DNA of 64,000 nucleotides from Helicobacter sp. MIT 05-5293 (GCF_000765665.2 NZ_JROZ02000002.1:124001-188000), one strand, 5' to 3'; shown: positions 1 to 8,417, counted from the first letter of the stretch. A program made the numbers and translations. Notes: generated from the letters alone by a model not told the origin.

Positions 1-2
1 AG

Positions 3-257
3 TGTAGCCAAAAGGAGCTAGAGGCAATCATCGCAGAGTTTTGCCTAGATGCACAAAAGACCCAAGACTACCTAGACCAAGCCTTTAGGCTTAATTTCTT
101 CCAAGACAAAGGCGAAGTGTATGACTTATTGCCCAAAGTCAATATTTTCGCCCCAAGTGCGCAATCCACGCATAAAAGAGCAGAGGCGATACTCTCTTTA
201 AAAGCATTTTTTGAAAAGTATCGGGAATTTTTGCGCACACACAAGGAGGGATTATGA
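3..257 (+). CDS. C-terminal end of an unidentified protein (5' end outside window)
   Basis: An open frame runs from the first bases of the window to a TGA at 255-257, giving 84 residues with no start codon inside the window. The visible part is charged and probably helical, with no motif I can name. It reads straight into the type I RM genes: its TGA overlaps the ATG of the 25-codon leader ORF (ATGA), and its last codons carry the AAGGAGG ribosome site of that leader. It is therefore probably in the same operon. It could be the end of an hsdR or of an accessory gene inserted in the RM locus, but nothing in these residues decides this. Confidence 0.55.
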   Translation, partial: CSQKELEAIIAEFCLDAQKTQDYLDQAFRLNFFQDKGEVYDLLPKVNIFAPSAQSTHKRAEAILSLKAFFEKYREFLRTHKEGL

Positions 258-331
258 GAATAGCCCCCTTTTGCGAGATTTTAGGGGCTTTACTCCGAAG
301 AATCTCACCAATACAGAATCTAAGATTCTAG
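254..331 (+). CDS. 25-residue leader ORF before hsdS
   Basis: This short ORF starts at an ATG overlapping the upstream stop and has a good AAGGAGG site 5 bases before it. It ends with the residues QNLRF and a TAG at 329-331. The hsdS start at 352 follows 20 bases later. A second ORF of identical length and identical last five residues precedes hsdM at 1847. The shared end comes from a 15-bp palindrome (AGAATCT-A-AGATTCT) that is common in this genome, so the peptide may only serve translational coupling. A coding role is not proven. Confidence 0.35.
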   Translation: MRIAPFCEILGALLRRISPIQNLRF

Positions 332-351
332 AACCAAACAAGGAGAAACTA

Positions 352-1845
352 ATGAATAAAATCCAAAAACTACTACAAGAGCTTTGCCCCAATGGGGTGG
401 AGTATAAACCGCTTTGGCAAATAACATTTTGGGATAAAAAGTTTAAAGAAGTCCCTAAACAATGGCAAGAAAAAACAACTAAATTTAAGCATATTTCCGC
501 AGAAAAATTAAAATCTCTTATTGTAGATAATGGGGCAATAAGATTACTATCCACAGGAAAACTTGAAGCCTACACGACAGAGAATCTAGCACAAGATTAT
601 TTAAATAAAGGCGAAGTTATCTCTATCCCTTCTGGTGGCTCGGCAAACATAAAATATCACAACGGATTTTTTGTAGATAGTGGCAATATTTTAGCAATTA
701 TGAGAGACGAAAATATCATTATTGCAAAATTTCTTTATTATTATTTATTATCAAAAAATCGTATTATCCAAAGTTTTTTTCGCGGTTCGGGCGTTGCCCA
801 CCCTGATATGAAAGCTATTCTTTCTATCCAAATCCCCCTACCACCCCTAGCGATTCAAAACGAAATCGTGAGAATCCTAGACGCCTTTACAGAATTAGAG
901 ACAGAATTAGAGACAGAATTAGAGACAGAATTGAGTGCGCGCCGCAAACAATACGAGTATTACAGAAATAAGCTTTTAAGCAAAGCAGAGTTAGAGAGAC
1001 GCGCCCTTTATCATTGTCATTTTGAGTGGCAAAGCCCGAGCGAAGAATCTCTTAAAAAATCAAGTAAAAATGTTTCAGGCATTCGCCCTCAACTTGATAA
1101 AATCCCTAGCAGTGAAGTATATCTTCACTGCGATAAAAAACAATCGCACGATAGTGCCAACCTTGAAGGCGTGTTAAGGCGGGGGATATATAAGGGGGAG
1201 GGGCGACTTCAAGCCCCACCCCCTTATAAAGAAGAATATCCAAATAACCTTGTCAAAATGGTGAGTTTGGGAGAGATTGCTACCTGTATAGTGGGCGGGA
1301 CTCCTAGAACAACAGAAAAGAAATATTGGGAAAATGGCACTATATCATGGATGAGCTCTGGAGAAGTCAATTTCAAAAAAATTAGCAAGACAGAAAAGAA
1401 AATCACTCAAGCAGGTTACGAATCCTCTAACACAAAAATTTTGCCTAAAAATACGGTGGTAGTAGCATTGGCTGGACAAGGGAAAACAAGGGGGCTTGTA
1501 GCTATCACAGAAATAGAATTATGCACCAATCAATCTTTATGCGGGATTATTGTTGGTAAGAGCGTAATTAGCAAATACCTTTATTATTACTTAGCCAATT
1601 GTTATAAAAAATTAAGGGATATTTCTAATCTTGATGGCAATCGTGGAGGGCTTACTTTGCCAATGATAAAGAACTTCCAAATCCCCCTCCCGCCCCTAGC
1701 AGTGCAAGAAGAGATTGTGAGTATTTTAGATAAGTTTGATACACTCGTCAATGACTTAAGCAGTGGAATCCCCGCCGAGATTGCAGCAAGAAAAAAGCAA
1801 TATGAATATTACAGAGCGCAGTTACTAAGCTTTGAGGAGGTGTAA
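352..1845 (+). CDS. hsdS: Type I restriction-modification specificity subunit (first system)
   Basis: HsdS (497 residues) reads the DNA target for a type I methyltransferase/endonuclease. I chose ATG 352 because it has an AAGGAG site 6 bases upstream and starts with MNKIQKLLQELCPNGVEYK, a common S-subunit opening; the frame stays open further upstream. Two target-recognition domains are visible, at about residues 20-175 and 300-450, each closed by the conserved I-PLPPLA-Q-EI-ILD pattern and a helical ARRKQYEYYR-LL segment. The first spacer helix contains a four-fold TELE repeat (residues about 180-195). An unusual segment of about 70 residues lies between the halves and is encoded by two DNA hairpins. 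The partner hsdM follows. Confidence 0.92.
   Translation: MNKIQKLLQELCPNGVEYKPLWQITFWDKKFKEVPKQWQEKTTKFKHISAEKLKSLIVDNGAIRLLSTGKLEAYTTENLAQDYLNKGEVISIPSGGSANIKYHNGFFVDSGNILAIMRDENIIIAKFLYYYLLSKNRIIQSFFRGSGVAHPDMKAILSIQIPLPPLAIQNEIVRILDAFTELETELETELETELSARRKQYEYYRNKLLSKAELERRALYHCHFEWQSPSEESLKKSSKNVSGIRPQLDKIPSSEVYLHCDKKQSHDSANLEGVLRRGIYKGEGRLQAPPPYKEEYPNNLVKMVSLGEIATCIVGGTPRTTEKKYWENGTISWMSSGEVNFKKISKTEKKITQAGYESSNTKILPKNTVVVALAGQGKTRGLVAITEIELCTNQSLCGIIVGKSVISKYLYYYLANCYKKLRDISNLDGNRGGLTLPMIKNFQIPLPPLAVQEEIVSILDKFDTLVNDLSSGIPAEIAARKKQYEYYRAQLLSFEEV
889..935 (+). repeat. 12-bp tandem repeat in the hsdS spacer (TELE units)
   Basis: Three perfect copies of ACAGAATTAGAG (889-924) are followed by a degenerate fourth (925-935). 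They encode TELE-TELE-TELE-TELS at the start of the helix linking the two recognition domains. In the EcoR124 family, a change in the number of four-residue TAEL repeats at this position changes the spacing between the half-sites recognised. The unit here is in frame, so slippage would keep the protein intact. Confidence 0.85.
1110..1132. repeat. Perfect hairpin inside hsdS (9-bp arms)
   Basis: GCAGTGAAG, a five-base TATAT loop and CTTCACTGC form a perfect inverted repeat. It lies in the segment between the two recognition domains, about 57 bases before a second, larger hairpin. Together they look like a small palindromic element inserted in frame into hsdS. Confidence 0.7.
1189..1228. repeat. 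GC-rich 16-bp hairpin inside hsdS
   Basis: The left arm TATAAGGGGGAGGGGC (1189-1204) and right arm GCCCCACCCCCTTATA (1213-1228) pair with a single A-A mismatch around an eight-base loop. It codes for IYKGEGRLQAPPPYK-like residues that look unlike a folded domain. A stem this strong inside a gene is unusual and supports the idea of an inserted intergenic-type palindromic element. Confidence 0.75.
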
Positions 1846-1846
1846 A

Positions 1847-1924
1847 ATGCTTAAAAATGGATATTTTTGCCATTCGCAAGGCAACGCCATAAGAATCCCA
1901 CAAATGCAGAATCTAAGATTCTAA
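1847..1924 (+). CDS. 25-residue leader ORF before hsdM
   Basis: The ORF begins one base after the hsdS stop, with a GAGGAGG site provided by the end of hsdS. It ends in QNLRF and TAA at 1922-1924, 19 bases before the hsdM ATG. Length and C-terminus match the leader before hsdS at 254-331, and the 38 bases before the two hsd start codons are nearly identical. It may be a coupling device rather than a functional peptide. Confidence 0.35.
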   Translation: MLKNGYFCHSQGNAIRIPQMQNLRF

Positions 1925-1943
1925 AACCAAACAAGGAGAAACA

Positions 1944-3494
1944 ATGAAAAGCACAGGACAAAAAGAAGAACTTTTTAAGACCTTATGGAAAATCGCCAAT
2001 GAATTGCGCAATAAAGTCGATGGCTGGGACTTTAAAAATTATGTTTTGGGGTTTTTGTTTTATTACTTCATCAGTGAGAATCTCAAAAGCCATATCCAAG
2101 AAGCCTATGGGCAAGACTATGAAGCTTTAAGTGATGAAGAGGCAGCAAATGGCAGGGAAGAGATTATCAAAAGAAAAGGGTTTTTTATCCCGCCTAGCGC
2201 GCTTTTCTCCAATGTGCTAAAGAATGCGGATTTGGAGAATCTAAATCAAAACCTTACAAAGATTTTCAAAGACATTGAAGAAAGTAGCAGAAATCACAGC
2301 AGTTTCAAGCAGTTTGAGGGGCTTTTTAGTGATGTGGATTTGTATTCGAATAAACTGAATACTTCTAAAGATAGCAAATCTAATGTCGAGCGTAACAAAA
2401 GAATCCTAAAAATTATGCAAAGTATTGCGGATTCTGGATTAGACTATAAGGAAAGCGAGATTGATATTTTTGGCGATGCGTATGAATATCTCATCGGTAT
2501 GTATGCAAGTAGTGCGGGTAAAAGTGGCGGGGAGTTTTTCACTCCGCAAGAAGTGGGCAGACTTTTAGCTGAGCTTACGCTGTGCAATAATATCAAGCCT
2601 AACAAAGTCTATGACCCTGCTTGTGGGAGTGGCTCATTGCTTTTGCAATATAAAAGAATCTTGCAGCAAGACCCCAAACAAGGCTACTTCGGGCAGGAAA
2701 TAAATCCCACAAGCTACAATCTCGCGCGTATGAATATGCTACTGCATAATGTGAATTACACGCATTTTGACATTGCCTTTGGCGATACGCTTATCGCTCC
2801 TAATGACGACCATAAAGCCGCCGAGCCTTTTGATGCGATAGTGAGCAATCCACCTTTTAGCACAAAATGGGAGGGCAAGAGCAACGCGCTTTTAATCAAT
2901 GATGAACGTTTCGCAAGAGCAGGAGTTTTAGCTCCAGAATCTAATGCGGATTTTGCCTTTGTGATGCACTCTTTGGCTTGGCTAAGCGAAAAGGGAAGTG
3001 CGGCAATTGTGTGTTTCCCGGGCATAATGTATCGAAGCGGGGCGGAGCGGGATATAAGAAAGTATCTCATAGAGGGGAATTTCGTAGATTGCGTGATGGC
3101 TCTTGCTCCTAATATGTTTTTTGGCAAAGTAACCATAGCGGTTAATATCCTTGTGTTGCGCAAAAACAAAAGCGATGACAAGGTGCTATTTATCAACGCG
3201 GGAGAAGAGTTCGTCAAAGTCGGCACGAAAAACAAACTCGCCCCTAAGCATATCGCGCGTATCATAGAATCCTACAAGGCGCGAGGCGATGAGCAATACT
3301 TCAGTGCGCTAATCCCTAAAGAGCAAATCGCAAACAACGACTACAACCTAAGCGTATCTAGCTATGTGGAGACAAAAGACACGCGAGAGAAAATAGACAT
3401 CACCGCGCTTAATGCGGAGATTGGGCAGATTGTCGCGCGTCAAAGTGCTTTAAGAGTGCAGATTGAGGCAATAGTCACGGAGCTTGAAGCTTAA
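1944..3494 (+). CDS. hsdM: Type I restriction-modification DNA adenine methyltransferase subunit (first system)
   Basis: HsdM (516 residues) transfers methyl from S-adenosylmethionine to adenine in the site chosen by HsdS. The N-terminal helical HsdM_N domain occupies about residues 8-140. The N6-methylase domain follows, with the cofactor motif DPACGSG at about 224-230 and the catalytic NPPF at about 302. The opening TLWKIANELRNKVDGWDFKNY resembles the EcoR124/type IC branch, which fits the repeat in the linked hsdS. ATG 1944 has AAGGAGA 5 bases upstream. The gene ends convergently with the next gene, the two stop codons sharing bases 3491-3494. No hsdR for this system is inside the window. 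Confidence 0.95.
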   Translation: MKSTGQKEELFKTLWKIANELRNKVDGWDFKNYVLGFLFYYFISENLKSHIQEAYGQDYEALSDEEAANGREEIIKRKGFFIPPSALFSNVLKNADLENLNQNLTKIFKDIEESSRNHSSFKQFEGLFSDVDLYSNKLNTSKDSKSNVERNKRILKIMQSIADSGLDYKESEIDIFGDAYEYLIGMYASSAGKSGGEFFTPQEVGRLLAELTLCNNIKPNKVYDPACGSGSLLLQYKRILQQDPKQGYFGQEINPTSYNLARMNMLLHNVNYTHFDIAFGDTLIAPNDDHKAAEPFDAIVSNPPFSTKWEGKSNALLINDERFARAGVLAPESNADFAFVMHSLAWLSEKGSAAIVCFPGIMYRSGAERDIRKYLIEGNFVDCVMALAPNMFFGKVTIAVNILVLRKNKSDDKVLFINAGEEFVKVGTKNKLAPKHIARIIESYKARGDEQYFSALIPKEQIANNDYNLSVSSYVETKDTREKIDITALNAEIGQIVARQSALRVQIEAIVTELEA

Positions 3495-4537
3495 AACTTA
3501 TCCTTATGCACCTCAATCAGCCATTTTACCATTTTGGGGTCTTGGTGGTTAAAAAACAAACTTTGCTTATCATCAAGCCCCGCAATGCTTTGCATATCTG
3601 CGTCTGTTAGCGCAAAGTCAAACACCGAAATGTTTTCAATCATTCGCTCTTTGCGCGTGGTTTTGGGGATTGCGATAATGCCTCTTTGAATCTGCCACCG
3701 CAAAATCACCTGCGCAACGCTCTTGCCATATTTTTTGCCAATCTGTTCAAGCGTGGGGTTGCTAAACATATTATTACGTCCCTCGCCAAAAGGCGCCCAT
3801 GATTGCATCGCTACACCATATTCTTGCAACACCTTTTGTGCCTCAAACTGCGCGTGCAAGGGGTTGCATTCAATCTGATTGAGTGCGGGTTTAATCTCAT
3901 TATTCAGATAAAAATCCACAAGTCTATCGGGGTAGAAATTGCTCACGCCAAGTGCTTTGATTCTGCCTTCTTTATAGAATCTGCTCATCGCGCGCCACGC
4001 GCCATAGGTGTCGCCAAAGGGTTGGTGCAACAGCAGCAAATCCAAGTAATCCACTTGCAATTTTTTAAGGCTCTCTTCAATTGACTTTAGGGCTTTGCTT
4101 TCTTCAAAATTATTAATCCATACTTTGGTGGTGATAAATAGCTCCTCGCGTTTGACGCCACCATTTGTCGCGGCTTTTATCGCCGCGCCGACTGCTTCTT
4201 CGTTGAAATACGCCTGTGCGGTGTCGATGCTTCTGTATCCTACGCTAATCGCGTCTTCTACGCACTTTTGCGTGTCTTTTGGCTCAATCTGATACACGCC
4301 ATAGCCTAAGATTGGCATTTTCACGCCATTATTGAATGTTACAAATTCCATTGTTACTCCTTTTGTGTTGGTTGGTTTTTGAGAATCCGCGCTGTTTGTC
4401 GCGGTGCTTTGGGTGGTGGCTTTGCTCTCTTGCGAATCGCAACCTTGCAATCCAAAGATAGTAGAAACGCTCGCTAACCCTCCTGCAATGCCCAAAATCG
4501 CGCTGTTTTTGAGAATCTTGCGCCTGTGTTTGTCCAT
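3491..4537 (-). CDS. Aldo/keto reductase with Tat-type lipoprotein signal
   Basis: This is an NADPH-type aldo/keto reductase of the 2,5-diketo-gluconate reductase kind. The catalytic domain starts at about residue 62 (MEFVTFNNGVKMPILGYGVYQ) and shows the Asp of SIDTAQAY, a Lys in TTKVW and the His of LLHQP. It is preceded by a twin-arginine-like leader (RRKILKNSAILG) and a Cys in LQGC that could be a lipobox. The chosen start, ATG 4537, has GGAGAAC before it. An internal ATG preceded by GGAGTAACA lies at the start of the catalytic domain, so a cytosolic form is possible. The leader and promoter are almost identical to those of the SDR at 29946-31043. A 19-bp-spacer promoter lies at 4568-4598. 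Confidence 0.88.
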   Translation of the reverse strand: MDKHRRKILKNSAILGIAGGLASVSTIFGLQGCDSQESKATTQSTATNSADSQKPTNTKGVTMEFVTFNNGVKMPILGYGVYQIEPKDTQKCVEDAISVGYRSIDTAQAYFNEEAVGAAIKAATNGGVKREELFITTKVWINNFEESKALKSIEESLKKLQVDYLDLLLLHQPFGDTYGAWRAMSRFYKEGRIKALGVSNFYPDRLVDFYLNNEIKPALNQIECNPLHAQFEAQKVLQEYGVAMQSWAPFGEGRNNMFSNPTLEQIGKKYGKSVAQVILRWQIQRGIIAIPKTTRKERMIENISVFDFALTDADMQSIAGLDDKQSLFFNHQDPKMVKWLIEVHKDKF

Positions 4538-4567
4538 AGTTCTCCTTTGCGTAAAATCACAATGGGC

Positions 4568-4598
4568 ATTATAAAGCATTCCACTAGGTGTTTGTCAA
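4568..4598 (-). promoter_or_regulatory. MerR-type promoter (19-bp spacer) of the aldo/keto reductase
   Basis: On the minus strand TTGACA (4598-4593) and TATAAT (4573-4568) are separated by exactly 19 bases. That is longer than the usual 17 and typical of promoters activated by MerR-family regulators. The spacer holds a near-palindromic CCTAGTGG core. The same layout occurs before five other genes in this window. Confidence 0.75.
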
Positions 4599-4680
4599 GG
4601 GGTTTGGGCGAGGATTCTAAAAGTTTGTTTGGGCTAGGGGGCGTTTGGGGCTTGAATGGGCTTTGTGCAGGGTGGTTGCG

Positions 4681-4958
4681 TTAAATTTTTTTGAAAAGAT
4701 TTGTATGAGAACCCAAGCGCGCACAAGAAAGGAGCAAAATATCCTCTATTTTTTATAAATTAAAAGCAAATCTGGTTCAATATGGCATTCTCTGAAGCCT
4801 TGATATTCACCTTTTAATGCGTGATCATTATATTTTTTGTCTAAAACTTCATTATTAGCTAAAGATTGGATAAGAGTATCTATTGCTTTAGCCTTTCTAA
4901 GTTTAGCAAATTTCTTATATTCTTTTTTAAAGGCAGAGGTGAAATCAACCCTATACAT
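4681..4958 (-). pseudogene. yafQ: YafQ-type toxin, frameshifted
   Basis: The first 70 residues match a YafQ/RelE mRNA interferase and end in LLLIYKK at a TAG (4746-4748). In the neighbouring frame the missing tail continues as KIEDILLLSCARLGSHTNLF and stops at 4681-4683. One extra A, or two fewer, in the six-A run would restore it. The lost tail contains the Arg, His and Phe that correspond to catalytic residues near the C-terminus of E. coli YafQ, so the product here is probably inactive. The reading frame overlaps the antitoxin gene by 8 bases. The change could be a lasting mutation, a reversible slip in the A run, or a sequencing error. Confidence 0.8.
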
Positions 4959-5166
4959 CTAAAATTGCCCTTTTTGCTTCTTCCCAATTCTCATAAGGCT
5001 TTTTTTGAAACAATTTGATTTGCTCTGCTATCATATCGCTTTCTTTCATTGCTTTAAGGGTTGTTTTGTTTGGCACTTCTTGCACCTTTTTTACACCCTT
5101 TAAAAGGCTAATCGCATTGATAATTTGCTCTTTATTTTTATCGCTAATTTCAATTTCTATCGTCAT
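4951..5166 (-). CDS. Antitoxin of the YafQ-type pair
   Basis: This 71-residue protein precedes and overlaps the toxin gene, as expected for a type II toxin-antitoxin operon. The N-terminal half (MTIEIEISDKNKEQIINAIS) looks like a short DNA-binding or dimerisation region. The C-terminal half is charged and ends in PYENWEEAKRAILDV, the kind of tail that wraps the toxin. ATG 5166 is preferred over an upstream GTG because AAGGAGTGCGA precedes it. It would normally neutralise the toxin and repress the operon. With the toxin frameshifted it may be an orphan. Confidence 0.7.
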   Translation of the reverse strand: MTIEIEISDKNKEQIINAISLLKGVKKVQEVPNKTTLKAMKESDMIAEQIKLFQKKPYENWEEAKRAILDV

Positions 5167-5190
5167 TCGCACTCCTTTTGGATTCTTATG

Positions 5191-5196
5191 ATTATA
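5191..5196 (-). promoter_or_regulatory. -10 box for the YafQ antitoxin operon
   Basis: On the minus strand the sequence ATGCTATAATCAT holds an extended -10 (TGC-TATAAT) about 25 bases before the antitoxin ATG. ATG and CAT half-sites flank the box, so a repressor could cover it. Confidence 0.5.
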
Positions 5197-5254
5197 GCAT
5201 ATTTTGCCTATCGTTTAGAATCTACGTGCTGCGGCTTGATTGTAAGTCATAGTG

Positions 5255-6040
5255 CTAGAAAAATTCTTTGATGATTAATTGAGTAGAGATAATAAAACAC
5301 AGACAAATCACAAAGGGTTTAATAATCTTTGCGCCATGTTTGAGTGCAAGCTTTGCCCCATTCCTCGCTCCAATCGCCTGCCCAACGCACATTATAATTC
5401 CCAAAACCCACAAAACATTCCCACTAAGCACAAAAAACAATGTCGAGGCAATATTGATACTAAAAACTATCCAACGCGAAGACGCTAACGCTTTGCTAAG
5501 CCCATAGCCCCCAACGCTCACAAGCATCGTGAGAACGAGCGTGCCGATTCCCACACCCAAAAACCCACCATAAAAACTCGCACCCGCGCAAGTGCCATAG
5601 AGCAGGGCTTTGTGCGGTGTTGTCGCTCTGTCGGTGTCGCTGATGTTGCGCGAGAGCAAGAAATACGCACCAATGGCAATCATCACAAAAGGCAAGATTT
5701 TTGAGAGAATCGCGACTTCTACAACCTGCACGCTAAGCGCACCAATGCTTGCAAACACGACCGCGATGCCGATACATACAGCGTTTGTGCGCATATCGAC
5801 CAAGCCCTGTGCATAATAATGCGCCGCACCAGTAAATGAGCCAACACACGCTTGGAGCTTGTTTGTCGCCAACGCGGCGAGGGGGTTGATGCCGCTTAAA
5901 AGCAAGAGCGGCATGGTGATCATTCCCGCCCCGCCCGAGAGCGAGCCAACAACCCCGCCAAAGATTGACGCAAAAAACAAGACGAGATACCAATAAAGTG
6001 CGATATTTTCAAAGCTTGGTGTGGTGATGAGCTCGAGCAT
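5255..6040 (-). CDS. TauE/SafE (TSUP) family membrane permease
   Basis: The protein has 261 residues and about seven or eight hydrophobic helices. The family hallmark GGVVGSLSGGAGMITMPLLL is near residues 28-48, and its repeat, GASFYGGFLGVGIGTLVL, lies near 162-180. TSUP proteins export or take up sulfite, sulfonates or other small anions; the substrate cannot be told from sequence. It is a single gene between the toxin-antitoxin pair and divergent mcrB. The 172 bases upstream are AT-rich and contain repeated GATAA words but no clear operator. Confidence 0.85.
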   Translation of the reverse strand: MLELITTPSFENIALYWYLVLFFASIFGGVVGSLSGGAGMITMPLLLLSGINPLAALATNKLQACVGSFTGAAHYYAQGLVDMRTNAVCIGIAVVFASIGALSVQVVEVAILSKILPFVMIAIGAYFLLSRNISDTDRATTPHKALLYGTCAGASFYGGFLGVGIGTLVLTMLVSVGGYGLSKALASSRWIVFSINIASTLFFVLSGNVLWVLGIIMCVGQAIGARNGAKLALKHGAKIIKPFVICLCFIISTQLIIKEFF

Positions 6041-6212
6041 TGTGTCTCCTTAGTGCAATAGATGATAAGGCATACTTTATCAACTATTTTGACAACATTA
6101 TCTATAAAATGCGTAAATGAGTGTGTCAAAGCACGCGTGGCTTTCTTTTTGATTTAAGTGTTTTGTTGCTAATATTTTGTCAGTCAAATTAATCAAGTAG
6201 GGGGATTATAAA

Positions 6213-8417
6213 ATGCAAGAATTGAGGGTATTATTCCTAGAGTTTCAAGAGCGTTGGAATTTGGAGAGAGTCAAAAATATGACTTTGGAGGAATACACAG
6301 GAATCGGTGGAGAAACAAGAGATGATTTTACTTATTGGATTGAATACAAATTAGATTTACTAAATAAATATGATAGAAATCCTACTAAATTTGGAATTTG
6401 GAAAAACAATAATGAAGAAAAGCAGACAAATAGAGCTTCGTATAATGGGGATTATGGTTGGTTCAACTCCTTGAAAGAAAAAACTCCACAACAAGCTTTT
6501 GAAAAAATGAAATCTTATATTGTAAGACTAATCAGACTTAGTCAGGGCAATCATCTTGATGAAATTGACGAAATAGTCAATATAGAGAAACTGATAGGAG
6601 ATGTGTGTGCATGGAAAATTGCTTTTTGTTATCAAAACATTAACGATATGAGAATCCTATGTATTTTTAGTAAAAATATACTGCAAAACATTGCTAAAGG
6701 TGAAAGTCTTGGTGAAAATCTTAGCACAGCACAAATTTATAAAAAACTTTTAGGTGATAAAACCTATACACTTGAAATGATGATAGATGAAAAATTTACT
6801 CCCCTTTGGAAAAAATATAATAATCAGAAGCAAAAAATGCAAGAGTCAAATAATAGCAGTCAAAACAACCTACAAGATTCTAAGAAAAATCAAATCCCGC
6901 TTAATCAAATCCTCTATGGACCTCCGGGGACAGGAAAGACATATCAAACGATAGATAGGGCGTTGGAGATTCTGCTCGAATATGGAGAAATAGAATCTAT
7001 TCCTGAAAGTCGTAAGGAGAAAAAGAAAAAATTTGATGAATATAAAGCTAATGGGCAGATTGAATTTATCACCTTTCACCAAAGCTTTTCGTATGAGGAG
7101 TTTGTCGAGGGGATAAAGCCTAAAATAGATGAAAGCTCACAAAAGATGACTTATAAAGTGCGAAATGGAATCTTTAAAAAGATTTGTGAGAAAGCAGAAA
7201 ATAATCTTGAAACATCACAAAAGGCAAATACAAATCATGAACCTATTTTGATAGACTATAATAAAACATTATGGAAAGCCTACACTACTCCTGGAGGGAA
7301 AGATTATTTTAAGGAATGTTATGAAAATGGGTATCTTTGGCTTTATGAACAATGGGGAGGAAAAGAGATTCAGTCTAAAGTTTCAGAGGACGATTATCTC
7401 ATTATCCCCATAGCAAAACATGGGAAATCGAAAAGAATTAGGGCTTTTGGTATATTTGGAGATTTCCTTAAGCAAGAGAATGGCAAATTATATCGTAAAG
7501 TCAAATGGCTTTGGAGAGACACAAGCCCCGAGCAAGATGGTGTATTGATTCCAGAAACAAACTTTGCGCGCAAGACTTTTCGGCAAGTTAATAAAGGTAG
7601 ATATGAGGTTTTAAATTGTGTGCAGTCAATGATAACACCAGAAGAATATAAACCATTAAACCCCTATATCCTCATCATTGATGAAATCAATCGGGGAAAT
7701 ATTTCTAAGATTTTTGGTGAGTTAATAACACTCATTGAGCCAAGCAAAAGAATCGGCGAAAACGAGGCATTAGAAGTTACTTTGCCATATAGTCAAGAAA
7801 GCTTTGGTGTGCCAAACAACCTCTATATCATCGGCACAATGAATACTGCTGATAGAAGTATCGCTCTATTAGATACCGCATTGCGTAGGAGGTTTGAGTT
7901 TGTTGAAATGATGCCAGATTGTGAAGCATTAAAAAATATTTGGCTAGTGAATAAAAAAGGTGAAGAGGATTCTAGTATAGAAGAATGGAATAGCGAAGAA
8001 TCACAAGTGCTTTACCAAATCTTAAAGTTTATCAATCATCGCATTGAATTTTTGCTTGATAGAGAACACACCATAGGACACGCATTTTTCTTTGAAAAAG
8101 CAAAATTCTATGAAAACGAGAGATGCTTTTGGTATGAACTTTCTTTAAAAGATTTACAAGCGGTATTTGCCAAAAAAATCATTCCGCTTTTGCAAGAATA
8201 TTTCTATGAGGATTATGCCAAGATTGATGCGGTGCTTAATGGGAATGGAATGATTAAAGTAGATAAGGAAATAACTTTTAGTAAGCTATTTAATTCCAAG
8301 TTTAACGATTGTGATAATGAAAAAAGTGTTTATCAAATCACAGATTCTAGCGAATGGGGTATAAAAAATTTTCAAAAGATTTATGATGATAGTATCAAGA
8401 TAGATGATGAAAACTAA
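6213..8417 (+). CDS. mcrB: McrB-like AAA+ GTPase, modified-DNA restriction
   Basis: McrB is the ring-forming GTPase motor of the type IV McrBC system, which cuts DNA carrying modified cytosine or related marks. This 734-residue protein has a variable N-terminal region (about 1-220), presumably the recognition module. The AAA+ core follows, with Walker A GPPGTGKT at about 236-243, Walker B IIDEINRG at about 488-495, and the McrB signature GTMNTADRS at about 541-549. A large insertion with repeated tryptophans (about 345-450) separates Walker A from Walker B. The gene overlaps mcrC by 14 bases, so the two are translationally coupled. Confidence 0.92.
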   Translation: MQELRVLFLEFQERWNLERVKNMTLEEYTGIGGETRDDFTYWIEYKLDLLNKYDRNPTKFGIWKNNNEEKQTNRASYNGDYGWFNSLKEKTPQQAFEKMKSYIVRLIRLSQGNHLDEIDEIVNIEKLIGDVCAWKIAFCYQNINDMRILCIFSKNILQNIAKGESLGENLSTAQIYKKLLGDKTYTLEMMIDEKFTPLWKKYNNQKQKMQESNNSSQNNLQDSKKNQIPLNQILYGPPGTGKTYQTIDRALEILLEYGEIESIPESRKEKKKKFDEYKANGQIEFITFHQSFSYEEFVEGIKPKIDESSQKMTYKVRNGIFKKICEKAENNLETSQKANTNHEPILIDYNKTLWKAYTTPGGKDYFKECYENGYLWLYEQWGGKEIQSKVSEDDYLIIPIAKHGKSKRIRAFGIFGDFLKQENGKLYRKVKWLWRDTSPEQDGVLIPETNFARKTFRQVNKGRYEVLNCVQSMITPEEYKPLNPYILIIDEINRGNISKIFGELITLIEPSKRIGENEALEVTLPYSQESFGVPNNLYIIGTMNTADRSIALLDTALRRRFEFVEMMPDCEALKNIWLVNKKGEEDSSIEEWNSEESQVLYQILKFINHRIEFLLDREHTIGHAFFFEKAKFYENERCFWYELSLKDLQAVFAKKIIPLLQEYFYEDYAKIDAVLNGNGMIKVDKEITFSKLFNSKFNDCDNEKSVYQITDSSEWGIKNFQKIYDDSIKIDDEN

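Noticed and set aside
889-935. CRISPR-like interpretation of short tandem repeats
   Set aside because: The units are contiguous, 12 bp long and inside a coding frame; there are no spacers and no cas genes.
2756-3265. 169-residue minus-strand frame opposite hsdM
   Set aside because: It is a shadow of a well-supported methylase gene, with no ribosome site or recognisable motif.
6041-6212. GATAA-type repeats as an operator of the TauE/SafE gene
   Set aside because: The words are short and AT-rich, and no symmetric site or -10/-35 pair is convincing.
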